From positions 126,078,480 through 126,142,479 of the forward strand of contig NC_089249.1 of assembly GCF_963930625.1 (NCBI RefSeq): a stretch of DNA of 64,000 bases. Direction: 5' to 3'. A program made the position numbers and the translations under genes. This DNA comes from Muntiacus reevesi. Taxonomy: Eukaryota; Chordata; Mammalia; Artiodactyla; Cervidae. The notes beneath the pieces were generated by a model, which saw only the letters and a program-made list of their open reading frames with translations, made no database searches and had not been told where the DNA came from. Shown one piece after another: positions 1-10,765 of the stretch. The first letter of the stretch is position 1; the number at the start of each line of letters is the position of its first letter.

Positions 1-1447
1 TTCAAATAAATTTTCTCCTTGAAACTTCATTTTTGTTAAGTTAGACACTGGAAAGTTTAAAGCTATTTAAATAATTCAAATTTATATATTACTTCACAAA
101 GATAATTTTTTGCCCATCTCCCCTCTCTTGGGGGAAGAGAAGAGGTTACTTTCAGATAAGTGGTATTTCAAGGAACAAGATTGGAATCAGACCATTTAGG
201 GAATTTGTCTATATCATATATCCAGCCCAGAAGATTGGGAGATAGATTAGAAAATGTTTTTATTTCCAGATTCTTGATAAGAAAGCTAAGAGGTCAAGTG
301 CTCAAGACTACATAGTAGGGAGAAACACAAAAATCAGTGTGAATCTTTGTTTTTTATTTTGCTTTTTTCTGCTGGTTAATGTGTTACCCAAAACTTGAAA
401 ATAAGTTGAAATCAAATAATATATTGGTACATTAATTTGTTTTCAGAAACAATCAGGTGGTAATAAAGTGGCTCGTTTTCTCGGACTCTAACCAATAACT
501 CAGACCTAGTGAATTCTTTTCCTCTGTATTTTTGCATATCATTTTTGCAGCTATAAACCACAGGGGATGCAATCTTCATCATTTTCTATATTACCAATAA
601 CTGATCCGAGAGCACAATTCCTTTTAAAGTTAATATAAACTTCTCCCAGTATGCTGTGAAAGGAGTCAAATTTTGAGATAAAAATTGAAACTTTTATTTT
701 AATAAGAACTCAATTACATGCTCCCATGTTAACTTGCTTTAGAATGTGAACTCTGACAGCAGGGCACAGATCCTGACTTTTTGATTAATTTTTACTTATT
801 TCCCAATGTGGACATACTCACATTTGGGACCTGGGAAGTTCCATAAATATTTGAGTAACTGAATGATTGAGTCAAATCCAATGTGTATGAAATAGTTTTC
901 TTCAACTTGATTTAGGTACTTCTGTGTCAATTTGTGACATGCTCTAAGGTAATTTTAATAAACTAGTCTAATTTATTTTGAATGAATGTATAGACATATA
1001 TGTTTGCTTTCTGAGTATATGTGTGCATATAGTCATCTAAAGTTATATAATATCTCTGTGTACAGAATAGATAAATTAATAATTAATACACATATGTTAA
1101 TAAAGTATTAACTCTTCAACGTTTTATATGATGACCCGCCTATTTCTCTTACTTTATTATCACATTTTCAACAAATTTACTTAACTCCCTCAACATTTGT
1201 ATGCTTTAATTTAGGGATGACAAATGCCTAACCAAATGCTAAATCTGAAAAAAAAATTTTAATATGATTTTCAAATTTTTGAAAATTTAAATCCTTTAGG
1301 AAATTTGTGTGCTTTCCTGTATCACAAGCCATACTTTGTTCTATTGTCTGGCTCCTGGTGGAGTCAGACTTTAAGTCACCCACCTCTCTGGCCTAACCAA
1401 GCTTCTGAGAACTCAAATCTTTGCCTTTACACGTCTCCAAGTTGTTG
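1..1447. other. AT-rich intronic sequence, presumed ADGRL4 intron
   Basis: No exon, open frame or RNA gene is recognisable here apart from an old L2 tail (listed separately). The position upstream of a phase-1 EGF exon of ADGRL4 implies this is intron between the EGF1 and EGF2 exons; that is inferred from gene structure, not seen directly. Confidence 0.6.
730..875 (+). repeat. L2 LINE 3' end, degenerate
   Basis: The order of words matches the L2 3' tail: a 'tagaatgtgaac' start, 'cagggcacagatcctgac', then an 'aatatttgagtaactgaatga' end. It is strongly diverged, so the boundaries are approximate. Confidence 0.5.
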
Positions 1448-1454
1448 GCCTCTA

Positions 1455-1667
1455 AAGAAAGAAAGAGAAGTCGCTCAGTTGTGTCCAACTCTTTGTGACC
1501 CCGTGGACTGTAGCCTACAAGGCTCCTCTGTCCGTGGGATTTTCCAGGCAAAAGTACTGGAGTGGGTTGCCATTTCTTTTGCCAAAGGATCTTCCCGAAC
1601 CAGGGGTCGAACCCAGGTCTCCTGCATTGGAGGCAGATGCCTTATCGTCTGAGCCACCAGGGAAGCC
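1455..1667 (-). mobile_element. Bov-tA SINE
   Basis: On the minus strand the element starts with the tRNA-Glu-like head (reverse complement of 'gccaccagggaagcc') and continues into the BovA body ('actggagtgggttgccat' on +). A short direct repeat gcctcta at 1448-1454 and 1665-1671 is compatible with a target-site duplication. It lies 66 bp from an oppositely oriented Bov-A2. Confidence 0.9.
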
Positions 1668-1732
1668 TCTAGGGGGAGTTCAAAACTCTTCTCTGGGTAC
1701 TCTGGTTTTTTACTCACCTTAGAGTAAATCAG

Positions 1733-1995
1733 GGAGAAGGAAATGGCAACCTCCTCCAGTACTCTTGCCTGGAAAATACCGTGGACGGAGGAGCCTGGTA
1801 GGCTATAGTCCATGGGGCCGCGAAGAGGCGACTGAGCGACTTCACTTTCACTTTTCACTTTCATGCACTGGAGAAGGAAATAGCAACCCACTCCAGTATT
1901 CTTGCTTGGAGAATCCCAGGGACAGAGGAGCCTGGTGGGCTGCTGTCTTTGGGGTCGCACAGAGTTGGACACGACTAAAGCGATTTAGCAGCAGC
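1733..1995 (+). mobile_element. Bov-A2 SINE (two BovA units)
   Basis: Two BovA monomers lie in tandem, joined by the diagnostic 'cactttcacttttcactttc' type linker, and end in an agcagcag tail. The 12-bp flanks agagtaaatcag (1721-1732) and agaataaatcag (1996-2007) differ at one base and are the target-site duplication. This is a full-length copy. Confidence 0.92.
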
Positions 1996-2007
1996 AGAAT
2001 AAATCAG

Positions 2008-3130
2008 ACCACATACTAAAAATTAGAACTTTGAAGGAGACAATGGAATTGAACCCAAAATGTCAGAGAGGTGCCTATGGAGAAATGAAAAGAGGACTGA
2101 GGTCTTAACGTGAAGAAGATAGTAAGTGTGAGGCCTGGCCTAGCTTTGCTCTAGGCTTTGAAGAGAATGATCTTGCTTCTTATATAGACTGATGAGTTAT
2201 TCTTATTAACTGGTTATACACAAATGAAATGGTCCTGTGAGGAAAGTAGATATTCAGGCCTGTGCTCGGAGCAAAGAGCACTCTAGGTGCTGCCTGCCCC
2301 TTTTGTTGTCGGGACAGGCCTGCCTCAGGCCTAGGAAGTGTCCTACACGGTCCTACAGGCCACTGAGATAGACCTGAATTGGAGGTTATTCTCAGAGTGA
2401 TGAAGGTGTTACACTTGATGAGCTTGGAAGCTGATGGGTAACAGTCAAGGTCAGGTCTCAAATATTTGAAAGTCTATTTTCAGAGATATAAGTAAATTGT
2501 ATTTTTTTCCTATGTCAAAATGAAACAATATCATTTTATTGATGTTTTGAATGACTTTTAAGAACATGGAATATTTTGTAGTAAAATAAAATTAATATTA
2601 AAACTTTAAAGTACTATATAAGGCCATATACAAAAGAAATGGAGATTCTGCATATTCTGAATTATCTTTAAAATGGAGGTGCCTCAAAGAATGAGTTGTT
2701 GTCTTCATGTAATAAAATTACAAATAGGTTTTATTTTCTTTTTTTCCAGTGGCTTTTCAATAAATTATCATGAACAGTATTATTGGAATTTGTAAAAATG
2801 TTACAAGGAAACAAATTTTGATCTTTCTTCTTTGTATTTAGTATAGATATATTCTATCCATATACTAATGGAATTTGGGCTTTTTGAGATCTTTGTTATA
2901 GTTTCTTTAAGAATATATTTATTACTATACATATCTAAGGATAAGCAACTTAAACTTATTTCCAGACTTTGGAAGCTGACTTCTTCATGAGAAGGGATAT
3001 GTCTCTGTCACTTATGAAGGACTTATGTTACATATTAAAGGCCAAGTAGCTGTTAAGAATTTTAAGTGGGGTATAACTGGATCAGATTTCTAGTAACTTA
3101 ATAATAACAATATATAGAAAATAGTATACT
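2008..3130. other. Intronic sequence without recognised feature
   Basis: I see no exon, RNA gene or assignable repeat. Small open frames on both strands are stop-limited by chance and have no splice context. Confidence 0.5.
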
Positions 3131-3139
3131 TGTATATTG

Positions 3140-3260
3140 CATACTGCATGCTAGGCACCACTGTAAGCATTGTCTGCTCATGAACTCCTTGTAATCTCTT
3201 AACAACCTATTGAGGTGGTCGCAGTGTATTTCCATTTTATGGCAATCTTCCTATCACAGT
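3140..3260 (+). repeat. MIR SINE fragment
   Basis: The wording 'tgctaggcaccactgtaagcattg' followed by 'aacaacctattgaggtggt' matches the distal half of MIR (size-class, then 'aacaaccctatgaggtag'). It is an old, diverged copy with approximate ends. Confidence 0.55.
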
Positions 3261-3314
3261 GTCTAGCACACAACAAACACTCGAAAAATAATATCTGTTG
3301 TGAACTCTTTTTAT

Positions 3315-3490
3315 AGCATAGTACTTAAGAAGAGTGAGATCTCTTTGACAGTCAGAATACCTAAGGCTTTAGTCACAATTTGCTACTTATCTGTGTGCCA
3401 TTGATCATGTTGTTCTAGCTTTTTATACTTTAGGGGTTTTTTTAATTTGAAAATAGCAATAATGCCTGCCTCATAGGCATGTTGTGTATG
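3315..3490 (+). repeat. MIR SINE fragment
   Basis: It follows MIR order: 'ctacttatctgtgtgccattgatcatgttg', a pyrimidine block, 'aaaatagcaataatgcctgcctcatagg'. It is an old, diverged copy. Confidence 0.55.
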
Positions 3491-3504
3491 TATATGAGCC
3501 CTCC

Positions 3505-3650
3505 TGCAGGGGATCTTCCTGACCCAGGGTTGGAACCCACATCTCCTGTGGCTCCTGCACTGCAGGCAGATTCTTCGGCGCTGAGTCTCTAGGGAGGCAC
3601 CCGGCTACAGTCCATAGGTCACAGGGAGTGGGACACAGCTGAAGCAGCCC
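3505..3650. mobile_element. Chimeric Bov-tA fragments, opposed orientation
   Basis: 3505-3602 reads as the minus-strand tRNA-like half of a Bov-tA ('caggggatcttcctgaccca' to the degenerate 'gagtctctagggaggcac'). It is followed at about 3603-3648 by the plus-strand 3' tail of the same family ('ggctacagtccataggtcac', 'tgggacacagctgaag'). The two halves therefore face opposite ways within about 150 bp. Confidence 0.65.
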
Positions 3651-4454
3651 AGCACGTTCTCGTGGAAGAGTAAGTGTGGCAGAGAGCTTAGCTGTTCAAA
3701 GTCTCTTCTTCCTTCTTCCTGGCGCACAGCTGGCCTACAGCCATCAGCTTCCCCGTGGTTAGCTGTGGACACTTCAGTGAATTCTGGTGAATAGAATGTG
3801 GATAAAAGTGATGGGCGCCATTTATAGCTGTGGCTTATTACTCTTTTATGCTCTATTTGAACCCAGCTCCCCACCAGGGTGGGTACAGACAGTGTGGAGG
3901 CCCGATGCAGGTGGTGGAGCCGTTAGATGAAGCAAGTCTGGGTCCTTGAACCATTATGGAAGAAGCTGCACCATCAACCTGAACACTAACCTTGGCCTCT
4001 GACTAGAGCAGCAAATAATCTATTGTGTTGAATCATTACGTGTTTGGATATATTTGTAGCAGTTGGCCTATTATAATTGATATACTAAGTCAAAGTGATA
4101 AAACATATAGATAATAAAATAAAATTATGTAATAGAGCCTCATAGGTTGAATATCTTAATAAAAAAAAAATAGGATTTCCAAATCTTACCTGCCCCAACC
4201 ATAGTAGTAATTTTGGGGGAAAAAAAAAAAAGAGGACTTCACATTTAGTTGTCTGTCATATGGTAACTTCTGTACTTATATCTGTAATGTTTGAAAATAA
4301 GTGGAAATAAAATTTAAGTGAGAGACAGAATACAAATAAAGTTTCTGTTTTTCTTCTGAAATCTCTAGCTCAATATCTTTTCCTCTCTCAAAATAGACCC
4401 ATAATCCATCAGATACATTCTTACCTTATATATTTGCTTTGTAAAATGATCCTT
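3651..4454. other. Intronic sequence without recognised feature
   Basis: The first 250 bp are somewhat GC-richer than the surroundings, but no splice-flanked frame or known repeat could be assigned. The remainder is AT-rich with two A-runs near 4170 and 4220. Confidence 0.45.
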
Positions 4455-4665
4455 GCAGAGGCAGCAGGACACAACAGCAAAGAGAACAGGCGTTGGACCA
4501 GACTACTAGGCTCTAACTAAATAGCTGTGTGACCTTGACAAGTTGCATTTCTTCTCTATGGCTTATTTTCCTCATCAGTTAAAGAGAATAATAATGGCAC
4601 CTGCTTCTTAGAATGTATGTAAAGAATAAGTAAAGTAACATTTATAAAATATTTAGGAAATCTCC
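4455..4665 (+). repeat. MIR SINE
   Basis: The MIR core is clear: 'atagctgtgtgaccttgacaag', 'tcctcatcagttaaagagaat', 'aataatggcacctgcttctt'. This is one of the better preserved MIR copies in the window. Confidence 0.7.
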
Positions 4666-4752
4666 AACTCTTAGTTATCAATATATGTTTTCAATAACCT
4701 GTGTACAAATTAAATGTTATATAAATCATTCTTTAAAAATAAATTAACCTTG

Positions 4753-5066
4753 TGCTGTGCTTAGTCAAATGTGACTCTTTGCAACCCCATGGGCTGTAGC
4801 TTGCCAGGCTTCTCTGTCCTTGGGGATTTTCCAGGCAAGAATACTGGAGTGGGTTGCCATGTCCTCCTCCAGGGGATCTTCCTACCGTAGGGATCAAACC
4901 CACGTGGGCAGATTCTTTACCATCTGAGCCACCAGGGAAGCCCAAGAATATTGGCGTGGGTAGCCTATCCCTTCTCCAGGGGATCTTCCCAACCCAGGAA
5001 TTGAACTTGAGTCTCCTGCATTGCAGGCGGATTCTTTACCAGCTGAGTTACCTGGGAAGCCCCCAC
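4753..5066 (-). mobile_element. Composite Bov-tA-type SINE with duplicated tRNA-like part
   Basis: A complete minus-strand Bov-tA (4753-4943) runs directly into a second, partial tRNA-like/BovA unit (4944-5062). The perfect 10-bp direct repeat attaaccttg at 4743-4752 and 5067-5076 encloses both units. The dimer therefore inserted as one molecule. Confidence 0.88.
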
Positions 5067-5308
5067 ATTAACCTTGGTTTGATTAAAATGGAGAATAAAA
5101 ATTCAAGACATTCTCCAAACTCAATTCATACAACTGTTCCCCTATGACTTCTCCCTGGGCCCACTGATTAAGCTTCCCTCAGCATTCAGATACATGTCAG
5201 TCACCCGTATGTTTGAATGTTTGCCCCAGATTTTACCTACCTTTTAATTACTTTGCTTCTCTCTGTCTAATCAGTACGTACCTATCTTGGAGATTAGCCA
5301 GTTTGGGT

Positions 5309-5772
5309 CTATTAGTCCCCTAGGGCTGCAGTAAGAAACTAGCACAAACTCCGTGATTTGAAACAACACAGGTTTGTTCTCTCACAGTTCTGGAAAGAAG
5401 TCTGAAATCCTGGGGTAGGAAGGTCCCCACCCTCTGTAGGGCCTAGAGAAGAATCTTTGCTTATGTCTTTCTAGCTTCTAGTTAGCTGTCCTCAGGACTC
5501 CTTGACTTGCATCTGTATTACTTCAGTCTCTGCCACTGTTTTCACATAGCCTTGTCTTCTGTGGCTCCATTTCTGAATTTTCTAAGGACATCATTATATT
5601 ATATCATAATGTATTGTAAGGACACCACTCTTGGGCTCCTCCTAATTTAGTATACCCTCATCTTAACTTGATTATATCTGCAAAAGCCCTATTTCCCAGT
5701 AAGGTCGCACTCACAGACACTGGAGATTAGGACTTGAGTATATCTTTTTGGGACGCACAGTTCAGCACACTA
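5309..5772 (-). mobile_element. MLT1-type MaLR LTR
   Basis: Read on +, it opens with 'attagtcccctagggctgc', continues 'gatttgaaacaacacagg' and 'ctctcacagttctgga', and closes with 'ggacgcacagttcagcac'. That is the reverse complement of the MLT1 order. It is an ancient solo LTR of non-autonomous ERVL-MaLR type with no coding capacity. Confidence 0.7.
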
Positions 5773-6542
5773 GGAGATCTAGTGTCTCCTCCAACCAATC
5801 GTTATTACTTCTGAGAACCATTTATTTTTTATATCATTTATTGGACAGGTAATATGAATCTGCTTTCTGATTTTTTTTTGCTTTCTAATTTTTAAAAAAG
5901 GTTTATGAATCTATGTATCTTCTCTGATAAATTACATTATAAGAGTATAAGGGTAAGGACTATGGGTCATGATATTATTTTTTTCTCTTTGTATTCTCTT
6001 TCATATATCACACAATGCATATGGTAACAAACACATATATTAATGAACAAATGAAGGGATACAAACCTGATAACACAAAATTCTTCTGGAGAGTAAGTGA
6101 CAAAAATAAATGGTACATGATTAAATGACATCAATGTGTAATCTCTGATTTTTCATTTTTAACTTACGCTTTTGACTGATTATTGTGAGTATTATTGTGA
6201 CTGATTATTGACTGAGGATTGTGAGTTCACCAATAAGATATTCATTAACATTGTGATCTTTAAATTATATGTAAACATTTGAAAAATAATCCAATAAAAT
6301 TCAATAGCTGTGGTTAGTGCTTTTGCAGTAAGAGTTTCTACTTTGCTTTGTGACTGCAAAGGTTTTACATCTAAACAAGAAGAATCAAGTATGTAATGTG
6401 GATTCTTATTATCAACTCTTGTTGGAAATGATATCACATACCTTATACTATTTAACAGGGAAAATTCCCAAAAACTGATGGAAAATATTAGGAATTCATC
6501 TCAATGCTATAAAAATAATGTTTTAAACTCATATGTCCGCAG
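5773..6542. other. Intronic sequence upstream of the EGF exon
   Basis: Nothing is recognised apart from the acceptor at the right edge (AG at 6541-6542). A local tandem-like stretch of 'tgactgattattg' occurs at 6173-6215. Confidence 0.5.
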
Positions 6543-6695
6543 ATGATAACGAGTGTGGCAATCTGACCCAGCCCTGTGGAGAGAATGCTAACTGCACGAA
6601 CACGCAGGGGAGTTATTACTGTGTGTGTGCGCCTGGCTTCAGATCCAGCAGCGGCCAGGACAAGTTCATTACTAATGATGGGACCGTCTGCGTAG
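6543..6695 (+). CDS. ADGRL4 coding exon: calcium-binding EGF-like domain
   Basis: The exon is bounded by acceptor cag at 6540-6542 and donor gtgagt at 6696. It enters in phase 1 and leaves in phase 1, so it is a symmetric EGF cassette of 153 bp. The protein reads DDNECG...QPCGENANC...GSYYCVCAPGF...DGTVCV, with all six EGF cysteines. The D-x-N-E start and N-x-x-GSY are typical of calcium-binding EGF modules. Two N-glycosylation sequons (NLT, NCT) are present. An upstream ATG at 6533 lies in the intron and is not a start. This corresponds to the second EGF-like repeat of ADGRL4. Confidence 0.95.
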
Positions 6696-8620
6696 GTGAG
6701 TTCCGCTACCTGTCTTAAGATTTATACCTTTATTGCTTATACCTCCACAGATTAAATAATATCCAGTCAAATTCTGTCCGTTGATTGTACCCCAGTTGTT
6801 AATGCTTTCAGAATCTTCATTAATTCATTTAATTCTCCGATATGGTATCAGTTACTATGGTATCTTTATCCAAGAATATAAGACAAAGATTTTTTTTTGG
6901 AAAATATCAGTTTACCAAAAAAAAAAGTTGTGATGTTATGAAATCTAGCAAGGTGGCAAATAACAGAATAATTGCTTACACTTCAAAGTAATATATTCAC
7001 TCCAGAAAATTACCATTAGTATCACCAAATAGTGATGCTTTTATAAATATGCACTCTGAGAGAGGCCCCACATTTTCCGGGAAAGTGTTCAGATAGGCAT
7101 TGCTTGTGAACACTAGTAATGTTCACTCTAGGCAGCACTTCTGCTGCCCCCCAAAAGTTTGTCACATATAAGATCTGCATTCAGTTTTTATGAAGTCCGT
7201 CCTATTTAGAAGTTCACTACAATGTCTTCTGAAGGGATAAAAGTAACTGTAGTTCTATTCCTAAGTAAAATATTGTGAGAGAGTTTCTAGATTTTTTAAT
7301 GTTCTTCTATTGTATTTTGGTCACACATTTGATTCATCAGATACTATAGTCTGAGAAAAAAATTGTAAAAAGTTGTAGAAATTTCAAAAGATGAACAGTT
7401 TTCAGAGACAGATTCTCTGGAACCAAGACATTAACTTTGAAAATAAATTGTGAATCATCTTAATCATGGTTTCTAAAACTTGTCTAGTTTACCAGTAGCT
7501 AGTATGATTAAAATTGATAATTATCTATAAACTTAATGGATTACCTGAGACCCTGAGAGTTTGATCACATAGCCAGGGCTAGATATGAGATGAGCTCAGG
7601 ACTGAACATGCAACATGGGCAGGGGTAAGGTGCTGCTTCTACCTTTCGTAGTTAAATGAGAGCCATCCAACCATGCTAAAGCTTTAGATCAGCCCCTAGT
7701 AAAGTTCTCATCAGTAAGCTAAGAAGAAGTCTAGCAGTGTTGTTATTAACACACACAATAAGTCAGGAGTTAATGTTCAAAGAGAATTTCTCATTGAAAT
7801 GTCTGTATCAAAGAAATTATCCTGTCTTGTGTACTTAGAGTTCACAGCATTTTCTTTTTTACCTAAATAAGGAAGATTATATTCTCCTATTATAGCCAAG
7901 GGAAGTGAAGGGCTATTCCAGAGTCACAAATTTAGGTTAAAGGAAAGGTTAAAATCACAATCTTCTACCTAGAATGCCACTGATATTTCCACAAGAATCT
8001 CAAATGGGTGACCACTTAAGTCTGACACATGAATCGGGATCATGCAAATATAGTGAATCAAACTTTACAAGGCCGTACATGACGGAAAATATGAGAAAAT
8101 AATTCTGTTTCTGTTGAATTATAATTTTATCTGGATTTTTCACAGCAAAAATTTTTTATTGGATTATATCATTACAATACATTCAAGAAATTAAAACCTT
8201 CCCAGAAAATAGTACCTCGCTGTTTGTTCTTCTCAAACCTACACTCATGTATCTAGTCTTAGAATGTTATATAATGTGTACATATCTTTACCTTTAGTAA
8301 AGTTCTAACTTTGTAGCTATATAACTAGAAAAATTTCAGTTAATGAAGAAATCAAATTGTAACATCTTAATTACTGAAATTTAATACAATTTTAACTGTA
8401 CTTTCCATTCCCTCTTATCTCTGCAAGAGATTTGTCTCTTCACCTGATCATTTGTCTTTTGTCTTTTCACCTGATCATATTTACTTTTGATACACCTCAG
8501 TCCACAAAGGGATATATAGTTCTCTGTCTAATCCCTTAAACATAAAGAATTCTTATTTAGAGTAAAATTAATCATAGGCACACAGAAAACACACACAAAG
8601 ATGACCGAAAGCCAACATTT
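6696..8620. other. ADGRL4 intron, no recognised feature
   Basis: The sequence is AT-rich, with T-runs near 6890 and A-runs near 6920. I found no exon-like EGF reading, SINE or LINE before the BovB fragment that starts near 8621. Confidence 0.5.
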
Positions 8621-9073
8621 TATGGAAGTGTAGTACAATTGTGATCCACATAGTCAAAGGCTTTGACATAGTCAGGAAAGCAAAAGTGCATGTTTTTCTG
8701 GAACTCTCTTGCTTTTTTGATGATCCAGTGGATGTTGGCGATTTGATCTCTGGTTCCTCTGCCTTCTCTAAATACAGCTTGAAATCTGGAAGTTCACGGT
8801 TCACGTACTGTTGAGGCCTGGCTTGGTGAATTTTGAGCATTACTTTGCTAGCAATTCTGCAGTAGTTTGAACATTCTTTTGCATTGCCTTTCTTTGGGAT
8901 TGGAATCAAAACTGATTTTTCCAGTAGTCCTGTGGCCGCTGCTGAGTTTTCCAAATTTTCTGGTATATTGAGTATACCAATACTTTCACAGTCTCTTCTT
9001 TTGGGATTTGAAATAGCTGAACTGGAATTGCATCACTGCCCTGAGCTTTGTTCATAGCAATGCTTCCTAAGGC
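8621..9073 (-). mobile_element. BovB LINE, inverted 5' segment of an older copy
   Basis: On the minus strand this segment encodes BovB reverse-transcriptase words such as SVLIPIPKKGNAKECSNY and RELPDFKLY. It runs from the fingers region up to the 'gtggatcacaa' codons. At 9074 the orientation flips and the next part of the same element follows on +, with about 55 bp of the consensus missing between. This is the signature of a 5' inversion made during target-primed reverse transcription. Left end is approximate; acattt occurs at 8615-8620 and again at 13264-13269. Confidence 0.85.
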
Positions 9074-9681
9074 CCTGAGAAAACTGCATGCAGGTCAAGA
9101 AGCAACAGTTAGAACTGAACATGAAACAACAGACTGGTTCCAAATCAGGAAAGTAGTACATCAAGGCTGCATACTTTCACCCTGCTTATTTAACTTATTT
9201 ACAAAGTAAATCATGTGAGCTGCCAGGCTGGATGAAGCACAAGCTGGAATCAAGATTGCCAGGAGAAATATCAATAACCCCAGATACACAGATGACATCA
9301 CCATTATGGCAGAAAGTGAAGAAGAACTAAAGAGCCTCTTGATGAAAGTGAAAGAGGAGAGTGAAAAATTTAAAATTCAACATTCAGAAAGCCAAGATCA
9401 TGGCATCCAGTCCCATCATTTCATAGCAAATAGATGGGGAAACAAGGGAAATAGTGAGAGACTTTATTTAGGGGTGTCCAAAATCACTACAGATGGTGAC
9501 AACAGTCATGAAATTAAAGGACGCTTGCTTCTTGGAAGAAAAGTTATGACCAACTTAGAAAGCATTTTAAAAAGCAGAGACATTACTTTGCCAACAAGGT
9601 CTGTCTAGTCAAAGCTATGGTTTTTCCAGTAGTCATGTATGGATGTGAGAGTTGGAACATAAAGAAAGCTGAGCGCCGAAG
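9074..9681 (+). mobile_element. BovB LINE, continuation of the older copy
   Basis: Starts at '(g)cctgagaaaactgcatgcaggtcaag' and carries the degraded catalytic stretch RYTDD (YADD in better copies) followed by MAESEEELKSLLMKVK. It breaks off at gagcgccgaag (9671-9681), where a second BovB has inserted. The older element resumes at 12880. Confidence 0.88.
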
Positions 9682-10066
9682 TTGAGATAGAGTTAGACAC
9701 CCTTGTCTAACTCAGTGAAACTAAGCCATGCCGTGTGGGCCCACCCAAAATGGATGGGTCATGGTGGAGAGGTCTGACAGACTGTGGTCCACTGGAGAAA
9801 GGAATGGCAAACCACTTCAGTATTCTTGCCTTGAGAACCCCAGGAACAGCATGAACAGGCAAAAAGATAGGACACTGAAAGACGAACTCCCCAGGTCAGT
9901 AGGTGCCTGATATGCTACTGGCAATCAGTGGAGAAATAACTCCAGAAAGAATGAACGGATGCGGCCAAAACAAAAACAACACCCAGTTGTGGATGGGACT
10001 GGTGATAGAAGCAAGGTTTGATGCTATAAAGAGCAATATTGCATAGGAACCTGGAATGTTAGGTCC

Positions 10067-10621
10067 ATGAGTCAAGGCAAATTGGAAGTGGTCAAACAGG
10101 AGATGGCAAGAGTAAACATCGACATTCTAGGAATCAGTGAACTGAGATGGAGTGGAATAGGTGAATTTAATTCAGATGACCATTATATCTACTACTGTGG
10201 GCAGGAATCCCTTAGAAGAAATGGAGTAGGCATCATAGTCAACAAAAGGGTCCGAAATGCAGTACTTGGATGCAATCTTAAAAACGACAGAATGATCGCT
10301 GTTCGTTTCCAAGGAAAACCATTCAATATCATGGTAATCCAAGCCTATGCCCCAACTAGTAATGCTGAAGAAACTGAAGTTGAACAGTTCCATGAAGACC
10401 TACAAGACCTTTTAGAACTAACACCCAAAAAATATGTCCTTTTCATTATAGGGGACTGGAATGCAAAGGTAGGAAGTCAGGAAACACCTGGAGTAATGGG
10501 CAAATTTGGCCTTGGAGTACAGAATGAAGCAGGGCAAAGGCTAACAGAGTTTTGCCAAGAGAATGCACTGGTCAGAGCAAACACCGTCTTCCCACAACAC
10601 AAGAGAAGACCCTACACATGA
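10067..10621 (+). pseudogene. BovB apurinic-like endonuclease domain, truncated by a stop
   Basis: The 184-codon frame starts MSQGKLEVVKQEMARVNIDI and holds endonuclease hallmarks: ISELRW (catalytic Glu region), YAPTSNAE and GDWNAKVG. In intact RTE elements this domain nicks the target site and is fused to the reverse transcriptase. Here the frame ends RRPYT followed by TGA at 10619-10621, where other BovB copies have a tryptophan codon, so it is a nonsense-truncated remnant. Confidence 0.85.
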
Positions 10622-10765
10622 ACCTCACCAGATGGTCAACACCGAAATTAGATTGATTATATTCTTTGCAGTCAAAGATGGAGAAGCTCTATACAGTCAG
10701 CAAAAACAAGACCAGGAGCTGACTGTGGCTCAGATCATGAACTCCTTGCCAAATTCAGACTTAAA

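Noticed and set aside
1305..2019. Several open frames with EPPGK or NPLQYSCLENP words seen throughout the window
   Set aside because: These are translations of Bov-tA and BovA SINEs.
6533..6718. 61-codon frame starting at ATG 6533 as an independent small protein
   Set aside because: The ATG lies in intron sequence; the frame is the ADGRL4 EGF exon flanked by AG at 6541 and GT at 6696.
10067..10621. Functional endonuclease gene
   Set aside because: It is the BovB endonuclease ended by an in-frame TGA, with broken downstream frames.
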